Positions 63,001 through 64,000 of a DNA stretch of 64,000 nucleotides are shown piece after piece. A model generated the notes under the pieces. The model did not search any database and was not told where the DNA came from. It worked only from the letters and a program-made list of their open reading frames with translations. The first letter of the stretch is position 1, and each line of letters begins with the position of its first letter. The position numbers and the translations under genes were made by a program. Source of the stretch: Spirochaetota bacterium (GTDB lineage: Bacteria > Spirochaetota > UBA12135 > COTS27); assembly GCA_013426755.1 (NCBI GenBank), contig AP019861.1, positions 1,662,454 to 1,726,453 on the forward strand, given 5' to 3'.

Positions 63001-64000
63001 TTCATAGACCACCTCTCTAACACCATCTCTTTCAATTTCAATGTCATCGTCCAGGCCTGCAGTAATGCTCTAAGACTCTCCTTTCTAGATAACAATGACC
63101 TTCCCCTCTCTTCCTATCCTCCTATTGCCATTCCTACAGACTCCTCCCCTGTCATCTCTCTTCCTCCTTGTATCGTCTATAACCCTAAACTCCACTATTA
63201 CGAAAATAACTCCATAATCCCAAATGCTTCCATCAGCACAGAACTCCTAGGCAATACTGTCAATACTAACTCTACCAATGCTGTATTACAGCGTTATTCC
63301 GTCGCTAACCCCTACGGTACTATCTTCTCCTTCCTATTCTCTATCTCTCCCCAAGCCTGCTCCTCCTCTCTTACCGTCTTCATCCTCGACCCAACAGGTT
63401 CTGTTCTCAACAGTAACTCCGCTCCAGTCATCACTCCTGACAACTCTAATACCGCACTCTCTCTTCCTCCATGTATCGCTTACTCACCTCAATTCTCTTA
63501 CTCCGAGGCAAACCAACCCGCTTCCCCTGACCCTTCTATCAGCTCTAACCTCTCCTCCTTACCCATAAACTCTTCCTCACCAGGGTCTTACTCCGACACT
63601 CGTAGCGTCACCAATAACAACGGTATCGTCTCCCAATTCTCCTTCTCCGTCATCGTCCAGCCCTGCTCCCAAGCTATCAAACTTTCTCTCCTAGACCCGG
63701 CTTCTAACACCATTTCTACTCCGACTCTCATTCCCATCTCTGCTTCCTCTTCCTCCTCTTCTTCTATCACACTTCCTACCTGCGCTCCCTACATTCCCCG
63801 CTTCGCTTACTCCCTCAATAACTCTGAAATCACTTCCGTCTCCGTTGGTTCTAACACTCTTCCCCAGTTCTCCGTAGACCCTCTCTCACCTGGTAATTAC
63901 CCTCAACGCCTCTCCTTCACTAACCACCTCTTCCTTCCCGTCTCTCTTGACTTCAATATCATTGTTCCTACTTGCAACAACTTCCTGAGACTCTCCTTCT
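24043..64000 (+). CDS. Giant repetitive surface lipoprotein, 3' end outside window (at least 13,319 aa)
   Basis: The frame is open from 23812 to the last base: 39,958 nt from the chosen ATG with no stop. The N-terminus has core FISLLAGILFVSLLIQC ending at Cys23, like a lipoprotein signal although Gln at -1 is unusual. Alternative starts at 23899 or 23908 add 48 or 45 residues; none has a Shine-Dalgarno. The rest is about 128 units of roughly 100 residues. Each has LPxCxPYxPxxxY, then PGTYxQR...TNxxG...F.FNV, then a second Cys 61-73 residues after the first. The pattern PGTY...TN..G...V.V recalls Ig-like or HYR/DUF5011-type beta-sandwich repeats, but I cannot assign a family. Early units are divergent, later ones near-identical and serine-rich. 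No enzymatic domain is visible. A cell-surface fibre, stalk or adhesin role is inference. Bacterial genes of this size are known but rare. Confidence 0.9.
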   Translation, partial: MIGVRSFISLLAGILFVSLLIQCGPAAKISEPTLSQDKTAIDLIMQVYDPKDPDALILESEPILANREDNKDVIIPFCLEDYTLTPRVVVNQPSDTPIENVIFEEEVTIAIDSDLSDSLTRTASGFFRQVYHLVYPEEFNFTYLFNVVISCAPALHISFKDFSLPENLDSTVVDNKLLLNPQTSSSVAPEITLNPCLTYIPTLTYFEAEQESSDISIRLLDTSDPVDISKPGVYKQFYAITNAYEYSTVYQFNIKIQPCPPQLTITLQDVNSEIIDLNNDQSPDHSLTITYSETPPNDPLTLSVPACAPYNPLLTYRENTIVQTTGFTLTKNTDLPVVDPNTPASYPQSITVSYDDANESNITFNFNVITVSCAPTLALTLINEYDLPIDYDQNQEPDYSLTLTTTPDMSMPLISLPPPQKEPDPPVPTLSVPICEQYSPNFIYYENAIAPPATSTVSTNLSTITPNMYAAGDYLQTHHVTNAYGIITSYAFILTVTNTNSACSDTLRITLNDTLDNPIIPSDSSTPLIFVIYPNSPANEITLPACAPYNPSFNVLVNNNPSPNIAVSDNTLTSSVAPFSPGRYDQSHTTTDSSGQITTYLFSVVTLPCSPTLNLSLINNSNSNINDDSNSNYQYTLLPTIASNATNNIAFPNCASYRPTFTYVENAITIPSAIIKDTSLNPVNHTPGAYVQNIVATNHYGVKFEFSFQVIIPACRSQLEITLLTPVNNTPIDLNQDNTPDHTYLIERNDTITLPPCSPYEPQFAYLENNQRITIFSIATNNSPAIDLYNAATYPQEYVITNAKNLPINFNFNVIVPPCVQNLSLTLNDFNGNLIDLDQDSTGDYKYNISPQTTSSIKLPLCAPYDPNLTYLENATPNALAEISSNTESPVIASQAGNYLQKHTITNELGRITPFTFTIDVESCLQTLHITLLNVDKTAPLAGISTTLITEAQNQTIIIPPCAPYHPTLAYYENDIKRSSATISTNLLSQTIDTNAPATVPQQHSVTNALGQRLSFNFNVTIQSCASSLQVLLLNDDNTPINYEPIFTTDAASTHNSLTLPACAPYNPDFRYYENNALIPVTVSPNRAAIPIDANIAATNYTEIRDLTNEAGTVTRFTFNVTVQPCNEEFLITFRDAADNSIDIAIIPVNAASPPTISLPPCSGYNPTLVYQINGTTYFSIDIGSNLLNPVIPTTPATYPQRYTFNNPFNKSHTTQFNILVPSCNTILQLTLLTEENLPLQNIDPYDIALNNTPTITLPACTPYNTRFAYLEDNAIINAATITENLTSQPINPDISATTPQQHSVTNAFGQVFTFNFNITTQPCSSTLHIILNTDDNNPIPYEPKLTITSGSTHNNTLTLPICAPYNPSFQYYQNNNLLPITVSSNLSGYPIDSSTPATDYIEIRDVTNDLGIITRFTFNVTVQPCNEELFITFNDAANNLIDTATIDLTADSPPNISLVPCSGYNPTLIYRINGTNVQSVVIGSNLLSPVIPTTPGTYPQRYTFNNPFNKSHTTQFNIIVTPCSQTLRVSFSTAATNPITNTEYHYVTPQETPTITLPPCTLYNPSFAYFENNLPLSPDPVISANLTTNNIDPYTLATTLQQHTVTNHFKQVITFNLNIKVEPCPATIQISLLAEDNSIINSNEIPTIPLNVSDTTLNIPACAPYLPQFTYAEGPQSLQPAISENLAATTVSTNNPGTYTEIRNFTNNNGFVTQFRYYVIISACTETIQIVFRNGIDNAAITTVSFTIDNSVNNISLPACAPYNPLISYFVNGIELSSIDIEVDILSQSPIDSTLAGTYLQRLQFTNTFGKPVTADFNLIVPPCNNSLNLTLIGNDNFPLPGLASNPIVITRTTVPTIEIPPCTAYNPEFKYHEDNIYFSDITVSTELLGNAITPNSIGTTLQRHSLTNRYGNVYTFDFNITTQACTSSIKIFLLAEDNSIINSNDSPTITVGTNNTTLNLPACSPYLPQFTYFEAGETLQTTISENLATIPVNTNIPQTYTEIRNFTNESGVITQFKYSVSIPRCTETVKIILRSTDNLVTVNSKVFTLDADNSNITIPSCSPYNPLISYLVNGTEITGVNVGSNKLAQSTIDPNTPGIYPQRLQFTNHFAKAITLDFNVTVLTCSHFLKLTFIDANNSPLTNLNPVNITLESIPTIDLPTCTYYNIELKYYEANTYLETAIISAELLGNTIVPNSDQTTLQRHSITNPLGNSYSFDFNIRTLPCTPSLKVFLLANDNSIINSNNAPTITTQNITTVISVPACAPYQPQFSYFENAPTIEVSATQSLLSPPLDSNTAGSYSEIRTFTNNRGFVSQFTYTVIIAACTESIRVVLHKANGNEVINTVFLTIDENSNTITLPPCTPYNPTVTYLINGTPITNIDVGSNIIAENSIDSYTPGTYLQRFQFTNPFAKPITVDFDVIVPPCNNFIRLTFIGNDNLPLPDLSYFDITTATAPTLELPVCNAYTPEFKYYEGGIFLSNITISAELTDSTVDPNNIATVLQRHAITNAFGMAYTFDFNIKTQPCAASIKVFLLAEDNSIINDNNAPTITAGNTNTVISLPACAPYTPQFTYFQAGTLLPTTVSENLATTPINIATAGRYTEIRNFTNSSGIITPFRYTLDVPICSEAIKIVLRSADNLFTVNSKIFPIAPENPNSITLSTCAPYNPITSYLINGTEIAAIDTGTNILTEFVVDPNSPGIYPQRLEFTNPFAKLITIDFNITVLACDNFLKLTFKDTANQLIPNLTPNNITLQPTLTIDLPACIYYNPQFTYYEDNAYLNDAIISTELLNNTVDPNVISTTLQRHSITNHYGNVFTFNFYVRTQACTSAIKILLQAEDNSIINGNTALTITAGNTNTILSIPACAPYLPQLTYLEGAENTQIPATQTLTSSPITTVNPGTYTESRNFTNNRGFVSQFKYYVIIPSCTEIIQIAFRENNNDAVIATTFFTITDSPNNITLPACTSYNPLMTYLINGTPISAIDVGINTLLQSSIDPYSPGTYPQRLEFTNPFAKALIVDFNIIVPPCDNFLRLTFTGIDGAPLPNTAPSDITSKTSPIIDLPPCNAYAPTFTYHEDNLYLADVTISTELLGNTIDPNNIATILQRYTVTNTYGTVFTYNFSIRTQPCTSSIKIFLLTDNNSIINSNDAPVITAENTTFILNVPACAPYIPQFTYFEVGNTLEHTLSSNLAATPIDTNLQGTYAEIRNFTNNNGVVTQFKYFVFISDCVEAIKISFRDASASFTVNSKTLLIEDNPGTISLPSCRPYNPQITYLINGTELSSIDVGTNTLSNFSVNPNIPGNYPQRLAFINPFENTRVVDFNVIVTACANILKLTFINNDNSPVSTLTPTDIIPEITPTIHLPACTTYSYVLTYYEDNTYLADAVISSELLGNVVDPTEPQLVTQRYTITNTYGNIYTYDFNIKTQLCTSTIEISLLAEDNSIINSNNIPIISVENTNTILSVPACAPYLPQISYFEGFQNLATPATQTLISTAINAQTPGTYTEIRNFTNNSGFVSQFRYYVIIPSCTEVIHITFRNGSNNSIIATKFFTIDDTPNDIILPPCMPYNPSMTYLINGVEISNIVLTTNTLAQSIVNPNSPGTYPQRLQFTNPFAKSLTVDFNIITQPCDNFLRLSFLDNDNQPLSEPLFTNITRATTPVIDLPLCNLYNPRFQYYEDNTLLSNTAISTELSSNIVNPNNPGIISQSHTITNLYGNVYTFNFRINVQSCSASITVSLLNIDNSVINSNTIPTITTENTNTTVNLPLCAPYLPQFSHLNVEENLNISFSDNLAATSVNPDIPGIYTEIRNMTNSNGVISQFVFYVNVDSCIQTINLRLLNPDTSEPIDTYSLTTGQNTEDIVLPPCAPYNPFFTYLINETEISNIDVGSNTLAQFPVDPYTPGNYPQRLQFLNELSQSLIIDFNVIIPTCSNFLRLSLRDNNNQLLSTPNPFNITTNVSQPIELPQCTIYNPVFSYYQGNTLLTNATISAELLGNTVNTNSADTTLQRYTITNAYGNIYTFNFSITSEDCSTFIKVFLLDEDDSILNAATAPIIDNANTNTIVTVPPCAPYLPDFSYFQGPQLSQGTTSQNLTGVLINAKNPGTYNEIRNITNNNGFISQFRFYIVIPSCTQTIGVTFFTSDNLTNIASTFISIDSSQDNIILPKCAPYNPIMNYFINGTKITDINVGSNTLSDSIVDPFSPGTYPQQLQFIDQISNTITVDFNVIVPDCNNFLQLTLLDNDGLSLPKVNPAEILLDSSPVITLPACSPYNPVIQYYEDNLILSNASISSEILSNTINPNISDTNAQRYTVTNSYGIVYTFNFNIITQSCSSSMTVFLLDEESNIINGNTAPTISTTTSGSVIEIPPCTPYIPQFSYSENNQNLEYTVDSNTASTPINPNIPGTYNEIRNITNENGIVSQFSFSVIIADCSESVRVVLRNNDNISIISTTDIPISASSASSITLPKCAPYNPRFTYFLNDAEITSVSVGSNTLPQFSVDPLSPGNYPQRLSFTNHLSIPISLDFNIIVPSCDNFLRLTFSDNNKNPLSSLSPINITPDSSQIIDLPPCTVYNPILNYYQDDILLTDATLSSELLGYTVTTNTSATTLQRYTVTNSYNSVYTFNFNIRSQTCSPSIKVFLLDSDGSILNLAQAPTLTPFNTNSIISLPPCASYIPDFSYFENSQTTSATISSNLAQSPVSSSTPGTYSELRSFTNSSGFSSQFSFYVKTSSCSQSINVVLRSSDNSFSITNFSFPLTDSSDSSPATLTLPSCAPYNPSFSFSLNDSPLTDINIGSNSLPSSTVAPLTPGTYPQQLSFTDHLSNTISFNFNVIVQPCNNSLRLTLLDINNTPISGTSPFNISTDTPPTISLPACTLYNPSLQYYENNSLIQNASISQELLGNTIDINTSNTTPQRYSVTNSYGTSFSFSFSISPQACSSSLTVFLLDPTGAILNSNSAPVITSANSNSSISLPPCLPYSPQFSYSEANQPASSDPSISSNLSSLPINSSSPGSYSDIRNVTNNNGIVSQFSFSVIVQACSQAVKLSLFDPSNNPISTPITIPISSSSSSPPITLPTCAPYIPRFAYFLNDSEIPSVSIGSNNLPQFSVDHLSPGNYPQRLSFNNHLSIPISLDFNIIVPSCDNFLKLSFLDNNNSPISSLNSVNILHSSSSPQIIDLPPCTFYNPSLTYYQNNSPLSSASISSELLGNSVSSNSSSSTLQRYTVTNSYNSVYTFNFNIRSQACSSSIKVFLLDNDGSILNLAQAPTLTPSTTSSIVSLPPCASYIPDFSYFENSQTTSAVISSNLAQSPVSSSTPGTYSELRSFTNSSGFSSQFSFYVKTSSCSQSINVVLRSSDNSFSITNFSFPLTDSSDSSPATLTLPSCAPYNPSFSFSLNGSTPDDVTIDSNSLSAASSTVDPLTPGTYPQQLSFTDHLSNTISFNFNVIVQSCNNSLRLTLLDINNTPISGTSPFNISTDTPPTISLPACTLYNPRLQYYENNSLIQNASISSELLGNTIDINTSNTTPQRYSVTNSYGTTYSFSFSISPQACSSSLTVFLLDPTGAILNSNSAPVITSANSNSSISLPPCLPYSPQFSYSEANQPSSSTPPPSISSNLSSLPINSSSPGSYSDIRNVTNNNGIVSQFSFSVIVQACSQAVKLYLLDPSNNPISTPITIPISSSSSSPPITLPTCAPYIPRFAYFLNDAEISSVSVGSNTLPQFSVDHLSPGNYPQRLSFTNHLSLSVSLDFNIIVPSCDNFLKLSFLDNNNSPISSLNSVNILHSSSSPQIIDLPPCTFYNPSLTYYQNNSPLSSASISSELLGNSVSSNSSSSTLQRYTVTNSYNSVYTFNFNIRSQACSSSIKVFLLDNDGSILNLAQAPTLTPSSTNSLLSLPPCASYIPDFSYFENSQTTSATISSNLSQSPVSSSTPGTYSELRSFTNSSGFSSQFSFYVKTSSCSQSINVVLRSSDNSFSITNFSFPLTDSSDSSPATLTLPSCAPYNPSFSFSLNGSTPDDVTIDSNSLSAASSTVDPLTPGTYPQQLSFTDHLSNTISFNFNVIVQSCNNSLRLTLLDINNTPISGTSPFNISTDTPPTISLPACTLYNPRLQYYENNSLIQNASISSELLGNTIDINTSNTTPQRYSVTNSYGTSFSFSFSISPQACSSSLTVFLLDPTGAILNSNSAPVITSANSNSSISLPPCLPYSPQFSYSEPNQPSSSTPPPSISSNLSSLPINSSSPGSYSDTRNVTNNNGIVSQFSFSVIVQACSQAVKLSLLDPSNNPISTPITIPISSSSSASSSSITLPTCAPYIPRFAYFLNDSEIPSVSVGSNTLPQFSVDHLSPGNYPQRLSFTNHLSLPISLDFNIIVPSCDNFLKLSFLDNNNSPISSLNSVNILHSSSSSQIIDLPPCTFYNPSLTYYQNNSPLSSASISSELLGNSVSSNSPASTQQRYTVTNSYNIVYTFNFTISFQACSPSIKVFLLDQDGSILNLAQAPTLTPSSTNSLLSLPPCASYIPDFSYFENSQTTSATISSNLSQSLVSSSTPGTYSELRSFTNSSGFVSQFSFYVKTFSCSQAVNVGLRSSDNSFSITNFSFPLTDSSDSSPATLTLPSCAPYNPSFSFSLNDSPFTDINTESNSLSSSSSSSSSSSSSSSFSISSSSSTVDPLTPGTYPQQLTFLDHLSNTITFNFNVIVQACSNALRLSFLDNNDLPLSSYPPIAIPTDSSPVISLPPCIVYNPKLHYYENNSIIPNASISTELLGNTVNTNSTNAVLQRYSVANPYGTIFSFLFSISPQACSSSLTVFLLDPTGAILNSNSAPVITSANSNASISLPPCLPYSPQFSYSEANQPASPEPSISSNLSSLPVNSSSPGSYTDIRSVTNNNGIVSQFSFSVIVQACSQAIKLSLLDPASNTISTPITIPISSSSSASSSITLPNCAPYIPRFAYFLNDSEIPSVSVGSNTLPQFSVDHLSPGNYPQRLSFTNHLSLPVSLDFNIIVPTCNNFLRLSFSDNDGNPLSSLNPINISPDSSQIIDLPSCTPYNPSLTYYQNNSPLSSASISSELLGNSVSSNSPASTQQRYTVTNSYNIVYTFNFTISSQACSPSIKVFLLDNDGSILNLAQAPTLTPSTTSSIISLPPCASYIPDFSYFENSQTTSATISSNLAQSPVSSSTPGTYSELRSFTNSSGFVSQFRFYVKTFSCSQAVNVGLRSSDNSFSITNFSFPLTDSTATLTLPSCAPYNPSFSFSLNNSPVTDINTNSNSLSSSSSSSSSSSSSLSSFSISSSSSTVDPLIPGTYPQQLSFTDHLSNTITFNFNVIVQACSNALRLSFLDNNDLPLSSYPPIAIPTDSSPVISLPPCIVYNPKLHYYENNSIIPNASISTELLGNTVNTNSTNAVLQRYSVANPYGTIFSFLFSISPQACSSSLTVFILDQAGSVLNSNSAPVITPGNSNTALSLPPCLPYSPQFSYSEPNQPSSSTTPSISSNLSSLPINSSSPGSYSDTRNVTNNNGIVSQFSFSVIVQACSQAVKLSLLDPSNNPISTPITIPISSSSSASSSSITLPNCAPYIPRFTYFLNDSEIPSVSVGSNTLPQFSVDHLSPGNYPQRLSFTNHLSISISLDFNIIVPSCDNFLKLSFLDNNNSPISSLNSVNILHSSSSSSPQIIDLPPCTFYNPSLTYYQNNSPIPSASISSELLGNSVSSNSSSSTLQRYTVTNSYNSVYTFNFNIRSQACSPSIKVFLLDQDGSILNLAQAPTLTPSSTNSLLSLPPCASYIPDFSYFENSQTTSATISSNLAQSPVSSSTPGTYSELRYFTNSSGFSSQFSFYVKTFSCSQAVNVGLRSSDNSFSITNFSFPITDSTATLTLPSCAPYNPSFSFSLNDSPLTDINTNPNSLSSSSSSSSSSSSSPSSFSISSSSSTVDPLTPGTYPQQLTFLDHLSNTITFNFNVIVQPCNNSLRLTLLDNNNTSISETSPFNISTDTSPTISLPACTLYNPRLQYYENNSLIQNASISQELLGNIIDINTSNTTPQRYSVTNSYGTSFSFSFSISPQACSSSLTVFLLDTTGSVLNSNSAPVITPGNSNTALSLPPCIAYSPQFSYSEANQPASSDPSISSNLSSLPVNSSSPGSYTDIRSVTNNNGIVSQFSFPVIVQACSQAIKLSLLDPASNTISTPITIPISSSSSSSSITLPNCAPYIPRFAYFLNDSEITSVSVGSNTLPQFSVDHLSPGNYPQRLSFTNHLSIPISLDFNIIVPSCDNFLKLSFLDNNNSPISSLNSVNILHSSSSSSSPQIIDLPPCTFYNPSLTYYQNNSPLSSASISSELLGNSVSSNSPAFTQQRYTVTNSYNVVYTFNFTIRSQACSPSIKVFLLDNDGSILNLAQAPTLTPSSTNSLLSLPPCASYIPDFSYFENSQTTSATISSNLAQSPVSSSTPGTYSELRYFTNSSGFISQFSFYVKTFSCSQAVNVGLRSSDNSFSITNFSFPLTDYSDSSPATLTLPSCAPYNPSFSFSLNNSPVTDINTNSNSLSSSSSSSSSSSSSLSSFSISSSSSTVDPLTPGTYPQQLTFLDHLSNTITFNFNVIVQACSNALRLSFLDNNDLPLSSYPPIAIPTDSSPVISLPPCIVYNPKLHYYENNSIIPNASISTELLGNTVNTNSTNAVLQRYSVANPYGTIFSFLFSISPQACSSSLTVFILDQAGSVLNSNSAPVITPGNSNTALSLPPCLPYSPQFSYSEPNQPSSSSPPSISSNLSSLPVNSSSPGSYTDTRNVTNNNGIVSQFSFSVIVQACSQAVKLSLLDPASNTISTPITIPISSSSSASSSSITLPTCAPYIPRFAYFLNDSEIPSVSVGSNTLPQFSVDHLSPGNYPQRLSFNNHLSIPISLDFNIIVPSCDNFLKLSFLDNNNSPISSLNSVNILHSSSSSSSSPQIIDLPPCTFYNPSLTYYQNNSPLSSASISSELLGNSVSSNSPASTLQRYTVTNSYNSVYTFNFNIRSQACSPSIKVFLLDNDGSILNLAQAPTLTPSSIGSLLSLPPCTSYIPDFSYFENSQSTSATISSNLAQSPVSSSTPGTYSELRYFTNSSGFSSQFSFYVKTFSCSQSINVVLRSSNNSFSITNFSFPLTDSSDSSPATLTLPSCAPYNPSFSFSLNNSPVTDINTNPNSLSSSSSSSSSSSSPSSFSISSSSSTVDPLTPGTYPQQLSFIDHLSNTISFNFNVIVQACSNALRLSFLDNNDLPLSSYPPIAIPTDSSPVISLPPCIVYNPKLHYYENNSIIPNASISTELLGNTVNTNSTNAVLQRYSVANPYGTIFSFLFSISPQACSSSLTVFILDPTGSVLNSNSAPVITPGNSNTALSLPPCLPYSPQFSYSEANQPSSSSPPSISSNLSSLPINSSSPGSYSDTRNVTNNNGIVSQFSFSVIVQACSQAVKLSLLDPSNNPISTPITIPISSSFSSASSSSITLPTCAPYIPRFAYFLNDSEIPSVSVGSNTLPQFSVDHLSPGNYPQRLSFTNHLSLPVSLDFNIIVPSCDNFLKLSFLDNNNSPISSLNSVNILHSSPSSSSPQIIDLPPCTFYNPSLTYYQNNSSIPSASISSELFGNSVPSNSASSTLQRYTVTNSYNSVYTFNFTISSQACSSSIKVFLLDQDGSILNLAQAPTLTPSSTNSLLSLPPCASYIPDFSYFENSQTTPATISSNLAQSPVSSSTPGTYSELRSFTNSSGFSSQFSFYVKTSPCSQSINVVLRSSNNSFSITNFSFPLTDSTATLTLPSCAPYNPSFSFSLNNSPFTDINTESNSLSSSSSSSSSPSSFSISSSSSTVDPLTPGTYPQQLSFIDHLSNTITFNFNVIVQACSNALRLSFLDNNDLPLSSYPPIAISTDSSPVISLPPCIVYNPKLHYYENNSIIPNASISTELLGNTVNTNSTNAVLQRYSVANPYGTIFSFLFSISPQACSSSLTVFILDQAGSVLNSNSAPVITPGNSNTALSLPPCLPYSPQFSYSEPNQPSSSSPPSISSNLSSLPVNSSSPGSYTDTRNVTNNNGIVSQFSFSVIVQACSQAIELSLLDPASNTISTPITIPISSSSSASSSSITLPTCAPYIPRFAYSLNDSEIPSVSISSNTLPQFSVDHLSPGNYPQRLSFTNHLSLPVSLDFNIIVPSCDNFLKLSFLDNNNSPISSLNSVNILHSSSSSSSPQIIDLPPCTFYNPSLTYYQNNSPIPSASISSELLGNSVSSNSPSSTLQRYTVTNSYNSVYTFNFNIRSQACSPSIKVFLLDQDGSILNLAQAPTLTPSSTNSLLSLPPCASYIPDFSYFENSQTTSATISSNLAQSPVSSSTPGTYSELRSFTNSSGFSSQFSFYVKTSSCSQSINIVLRSSNNSFSITNFSFPLTDSTATLTLPSCAPYNPSFSFSLNNSPVTDINTNSNSLSSSSSSSSSSPSSFSISSSSSTVDPLTPGTYPQQLSFPDHLSNTITFNFNVIVQACSNALRLSFLDNNDLPLSSYPPIAIPTDSSPVISLPPCIVYNPKLHYYENNSIIPNASISTELLGNTVNTNSTNAVLQRYSVANPYGTIFSFLFSISPQACSSSLTVFLLDPTGSVLNSNSAPVITSGNSNTSLSLPPCIAYSPQFSYSEPNQPSSSSPPSISSNLSSLPINSSSPGSYSDTRNVTNNNGIVSQFSFSVIVQACSQTVKLSLLDPSNNPISTPITIPISSSSSSASSSSITLPNCAPYIPRFAYFLNDSEIPSVSVGSNTLSQFSVDHLSPGNYPQRLSFTNHLSIPISLDFNIIVPSCDNFLKLSFLDNNNSLISSLNSVNILHSSSSSPQIIDLPPCTFYNPSLTYYQNNSPIPSASISSELLGNSVSSNSPASTLQRYTVTNSYNSVYTFNFNIRSQACSPSIKVFLLDNDGSILNLAQAPTLTPSSIGSLLSLPPCTSYIPDFSYFENSQTTSATISSNLAQSPVSSSTPGTYSELRYFTNSSGFSSQFSFYVKTFSCSQAVNVGLRSSDNSFSITNFSFPLTDSSDSSPATLTLPSCAPYNPSFSFSLNNSPVTDINTNSNSLSSSSSSSSSSSSSLSSFSISSSSSTVDPLTPGTYPQQLSFPDHLSNTITFNFNVIVQACSNALRLSFLDNNDLPLSSYPPIAIPTDSSPVISLPPCIVYNPKLHYYENNSIIPNASISTELLGNTVNTNSTNAVLQRYSVANPYGTIFSFLFSISPQACSSSLTVFLLDPTGSVLNSNSAPVITSGNSNTSLSLPPCIAYSPQFSYSEANQPASSDPSISSNLSSLPVNSSSPGSYTDTRNVTNNNGIVSRFSFSVIVQPCSQAIELSLLDPASNTISTPTLIPISASSSSSSSITLPTCAPYIPRFAYSLNNSEITSVSVGSNTLPQFSVDHLSPGNYPQRLSFTNHLFLPVSLDFNIIVPTCNNFLRLSFSDNDGNPLSSLNPINISPDSSQIIDLPSCTPYNPSLTYYQNNSPLSSASISSELLGNSVSSNSPASTQQRYTVTNSYNIVYTFNFTISSQACSPSIKVFLLDNDGSILNLAQAPTLTPSTTSSIISLPPCASYIPDFSYFENSQTTSATISSNLAQSPVSSSTPGTYSELRYFTNSSGFSSQFSFYVKTFSCSQSINVVLRSSNNSFSITNFSFPLTDSSDSSPATLTLPSCAPYNPSFSFSLNNSPVTDINTNPNSLSSSSSSSSSSSSPSSFSISSSSSTVDPLTPGTYPQQLSFLDHLSNTITFNFNVIVQACSNALRLSFLDNNDLPLSSYPPIAISTDSSPVISLPPCIVYNPKLHYYENNSIIPNASISTELLGNTVNTNSTNAVLQRYSVANPYGTIFSFLFSISPQACSSSLTVFILDPTGSVLNSNSAPVITSDNSNTALSLPPCIPYLPQFSYSEANQPASPDPSISSNLSSLPVNSSSPGSYSDTRNVTNNNGIVSRFSFSVIVQPCSQAIELSLLDPASNTISTPTLIPISASSSASSSSSITLPTCAPYIPRFAYSLNNSEITSVSVGSNTLPQFSVDHLSPGNYPQRLSFTNHLSIPVSLDFNIIVPTCNNFLRLSFSDNDGNPLSSLNPINISPNSSQIIDLPSCTPYNPSLTYYQNNSPLSSASISSELLGNSVSSNSPASTQQRYTVTNSYNVVYTFNFTISSQACSPSIKVFLLNNDGSILNLAQAPTLTPSSTNSLLSLPPCASYIPDFSYFENSQTTSATISSNLAQSPVSSSTPGTYSELRSFTNSSGFSSQFSFYVKTFSCSQAVNVGLRSSDNSFSITNFSFPLTDSTATLTLPSCAPYNPSFSFSLNNSPVTDINTNPNSLSSSSSSSSSSSSSFSISSSSSTVDPLTPGTYPQQLSFIDHLSNTISFNFNVIVQPCNNSLRLTLLDNNNSPISGTSPFNISTDTPPTISLPACTLYNPRLQYYENNSLIQNASISSELLGNTINTNTSNTTPQRYSVTNSYGTTYSFSFSISPQACSSSLTVFLLDTTGAILNSNSAPVITSANSNASISLPPCLPYSPQFSYSEPNQPSSSSPPSISSNLSSLPINSSSPGSYSDTRNVTNNNGIVSQFSFSVIVQACSQTVKLSLLDPSNNPISTPITIPISSSSSSASSSSITLPTCAPYIPRFAYFLNDSEIPSVSVGSNTLPQFSVDHLSPGNYPQRLSFNNHLSIPISLDFNIIVPSCDNFLKLSFLDNNNSPISSLNSVNILHSSSSPQIIDLPPCTFYNPSLTYYQNNSPIPSASISSELLGNSVSSNSPASTLQRYTVTNSYNSVYTFNFNIRSQACSPSIKVFLLDNDGSILNLAQAPTLTPSTTSSIVSLPPCASYIPDFSYFENSQTTSATISSNLAQSPVSSSTPGTYSELRYFTNSSGFSSQFSFYVKTFSCSQSINVVLRSSNNSFSITNFSFPLTDSSDSSPATLTLPSCAPYNPSFSFSLNNSPVTDINTNPNSLSSSSSSSSSSSSPSSFSISSSSSTVDPLTPGTYPQQLSFIDHLSNTISFNFNVIVQACSNALRLSFLDNNDLPLSSYPPIAIPTDSSPVISLPPCIVYNPKLHYYENNSIIPNASISTELLGNTVNTNSTNAVLQRYSVANPYGTIFSFLFSISPQACSSSLTVFILDPTGSVLNSNSAPVITPDNSNTALSLPPCIAYSPQFSYSEANQPASPDPSISSNLSSLPINSSSPGSYSDTRSVTNNNGIVSQFSFSVIVQPCSQAIKLSLLDPASNTISTPTLIPISASSSSSSSITLPTCAPYIPRFAYSLNNSEITSVSVGSNTLPQFSVDPLSPGNYPQRLSFTNHLFLPVSLDFNIIVPTCNNFLRLSF
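24274..26925 (+). repeat. Divergent N-terminal domain block of the giant gene (8 units)
   Basis: Taking the first Cys codon of each unit as marker, units begin at 24274, 24628, 24961, 25345, 25678, 26002, 26311 and 26626. The spacing shrinks from 384 to about 300 nt. They share VPACAPYNP / LPPCSPYEP type motifs but little else, and they do not follow the three-unit period of the later array. Confidence 0.8.
26926..37737 (+). repeat. Three-unit (A-B-C) superrepeat block, 12 copies of about 900 nt
   Basis: A-type units start (Cys codon) at 26926, 27823, 28723, 29632, 30532, 31432, 32335, 33235, 34135, 35035, 35935 and 36835, with the next at 37738. Hallmarks: A has YYEDN, STELLGN and LQR; B has YLPQF, SENLA and GTYTEIRN; C has YLINGTE, IDVGTN and PGTYPQRL. 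Cysteines follow a C-x61-63-C-x35-37-C rhythm. Copies are clearly diverged at DNA level, so this block is older than the one downstream. Confidence 0.88.
38650..63168 (+). repeat. Six-unit higher-order repeat, 13 complete copies of about 1.9 kb
   Basis: Copies begin (Cys codon of unit A1) at 38650, 40486, 42328, 44230, 46108, 48004, 49906, 51817, 53707, 55597, 57505, 59392 and 61267; a fourteenth starts at 63169 and runs off the window. Lengths are 1836-1911 nt, always multiples of three. The order is A1-B1-C1-A2-B2-C2, that is, two diverged versions of the upstream triplet. A half-copy (37738-38649) joins it to the older block. Many stretches are identical between copies. Confidence 0.9.
43951..62922 (+). 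repeat. Eleven variable poly-serine tracts
   Basis: Uninterrupted runs of TCN serine codons start near 43951, 45823, 47719, 49621, 51535, 53434, 55321, 57220, 59110, 60991 and 62887. They encode about 15, 13, 13, 13, 12, 9, 10, 13, 12, 13 and 12 serines. Each lies at the same place in unit C2, before FSISSSSSTVDP. The corresponding sites in the copies before 43.9 kb have no such run. Shorter variable serine runs occur in C1 (IPISSSSS) and before A2 (LHSSSS). Confidence 0.88.
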
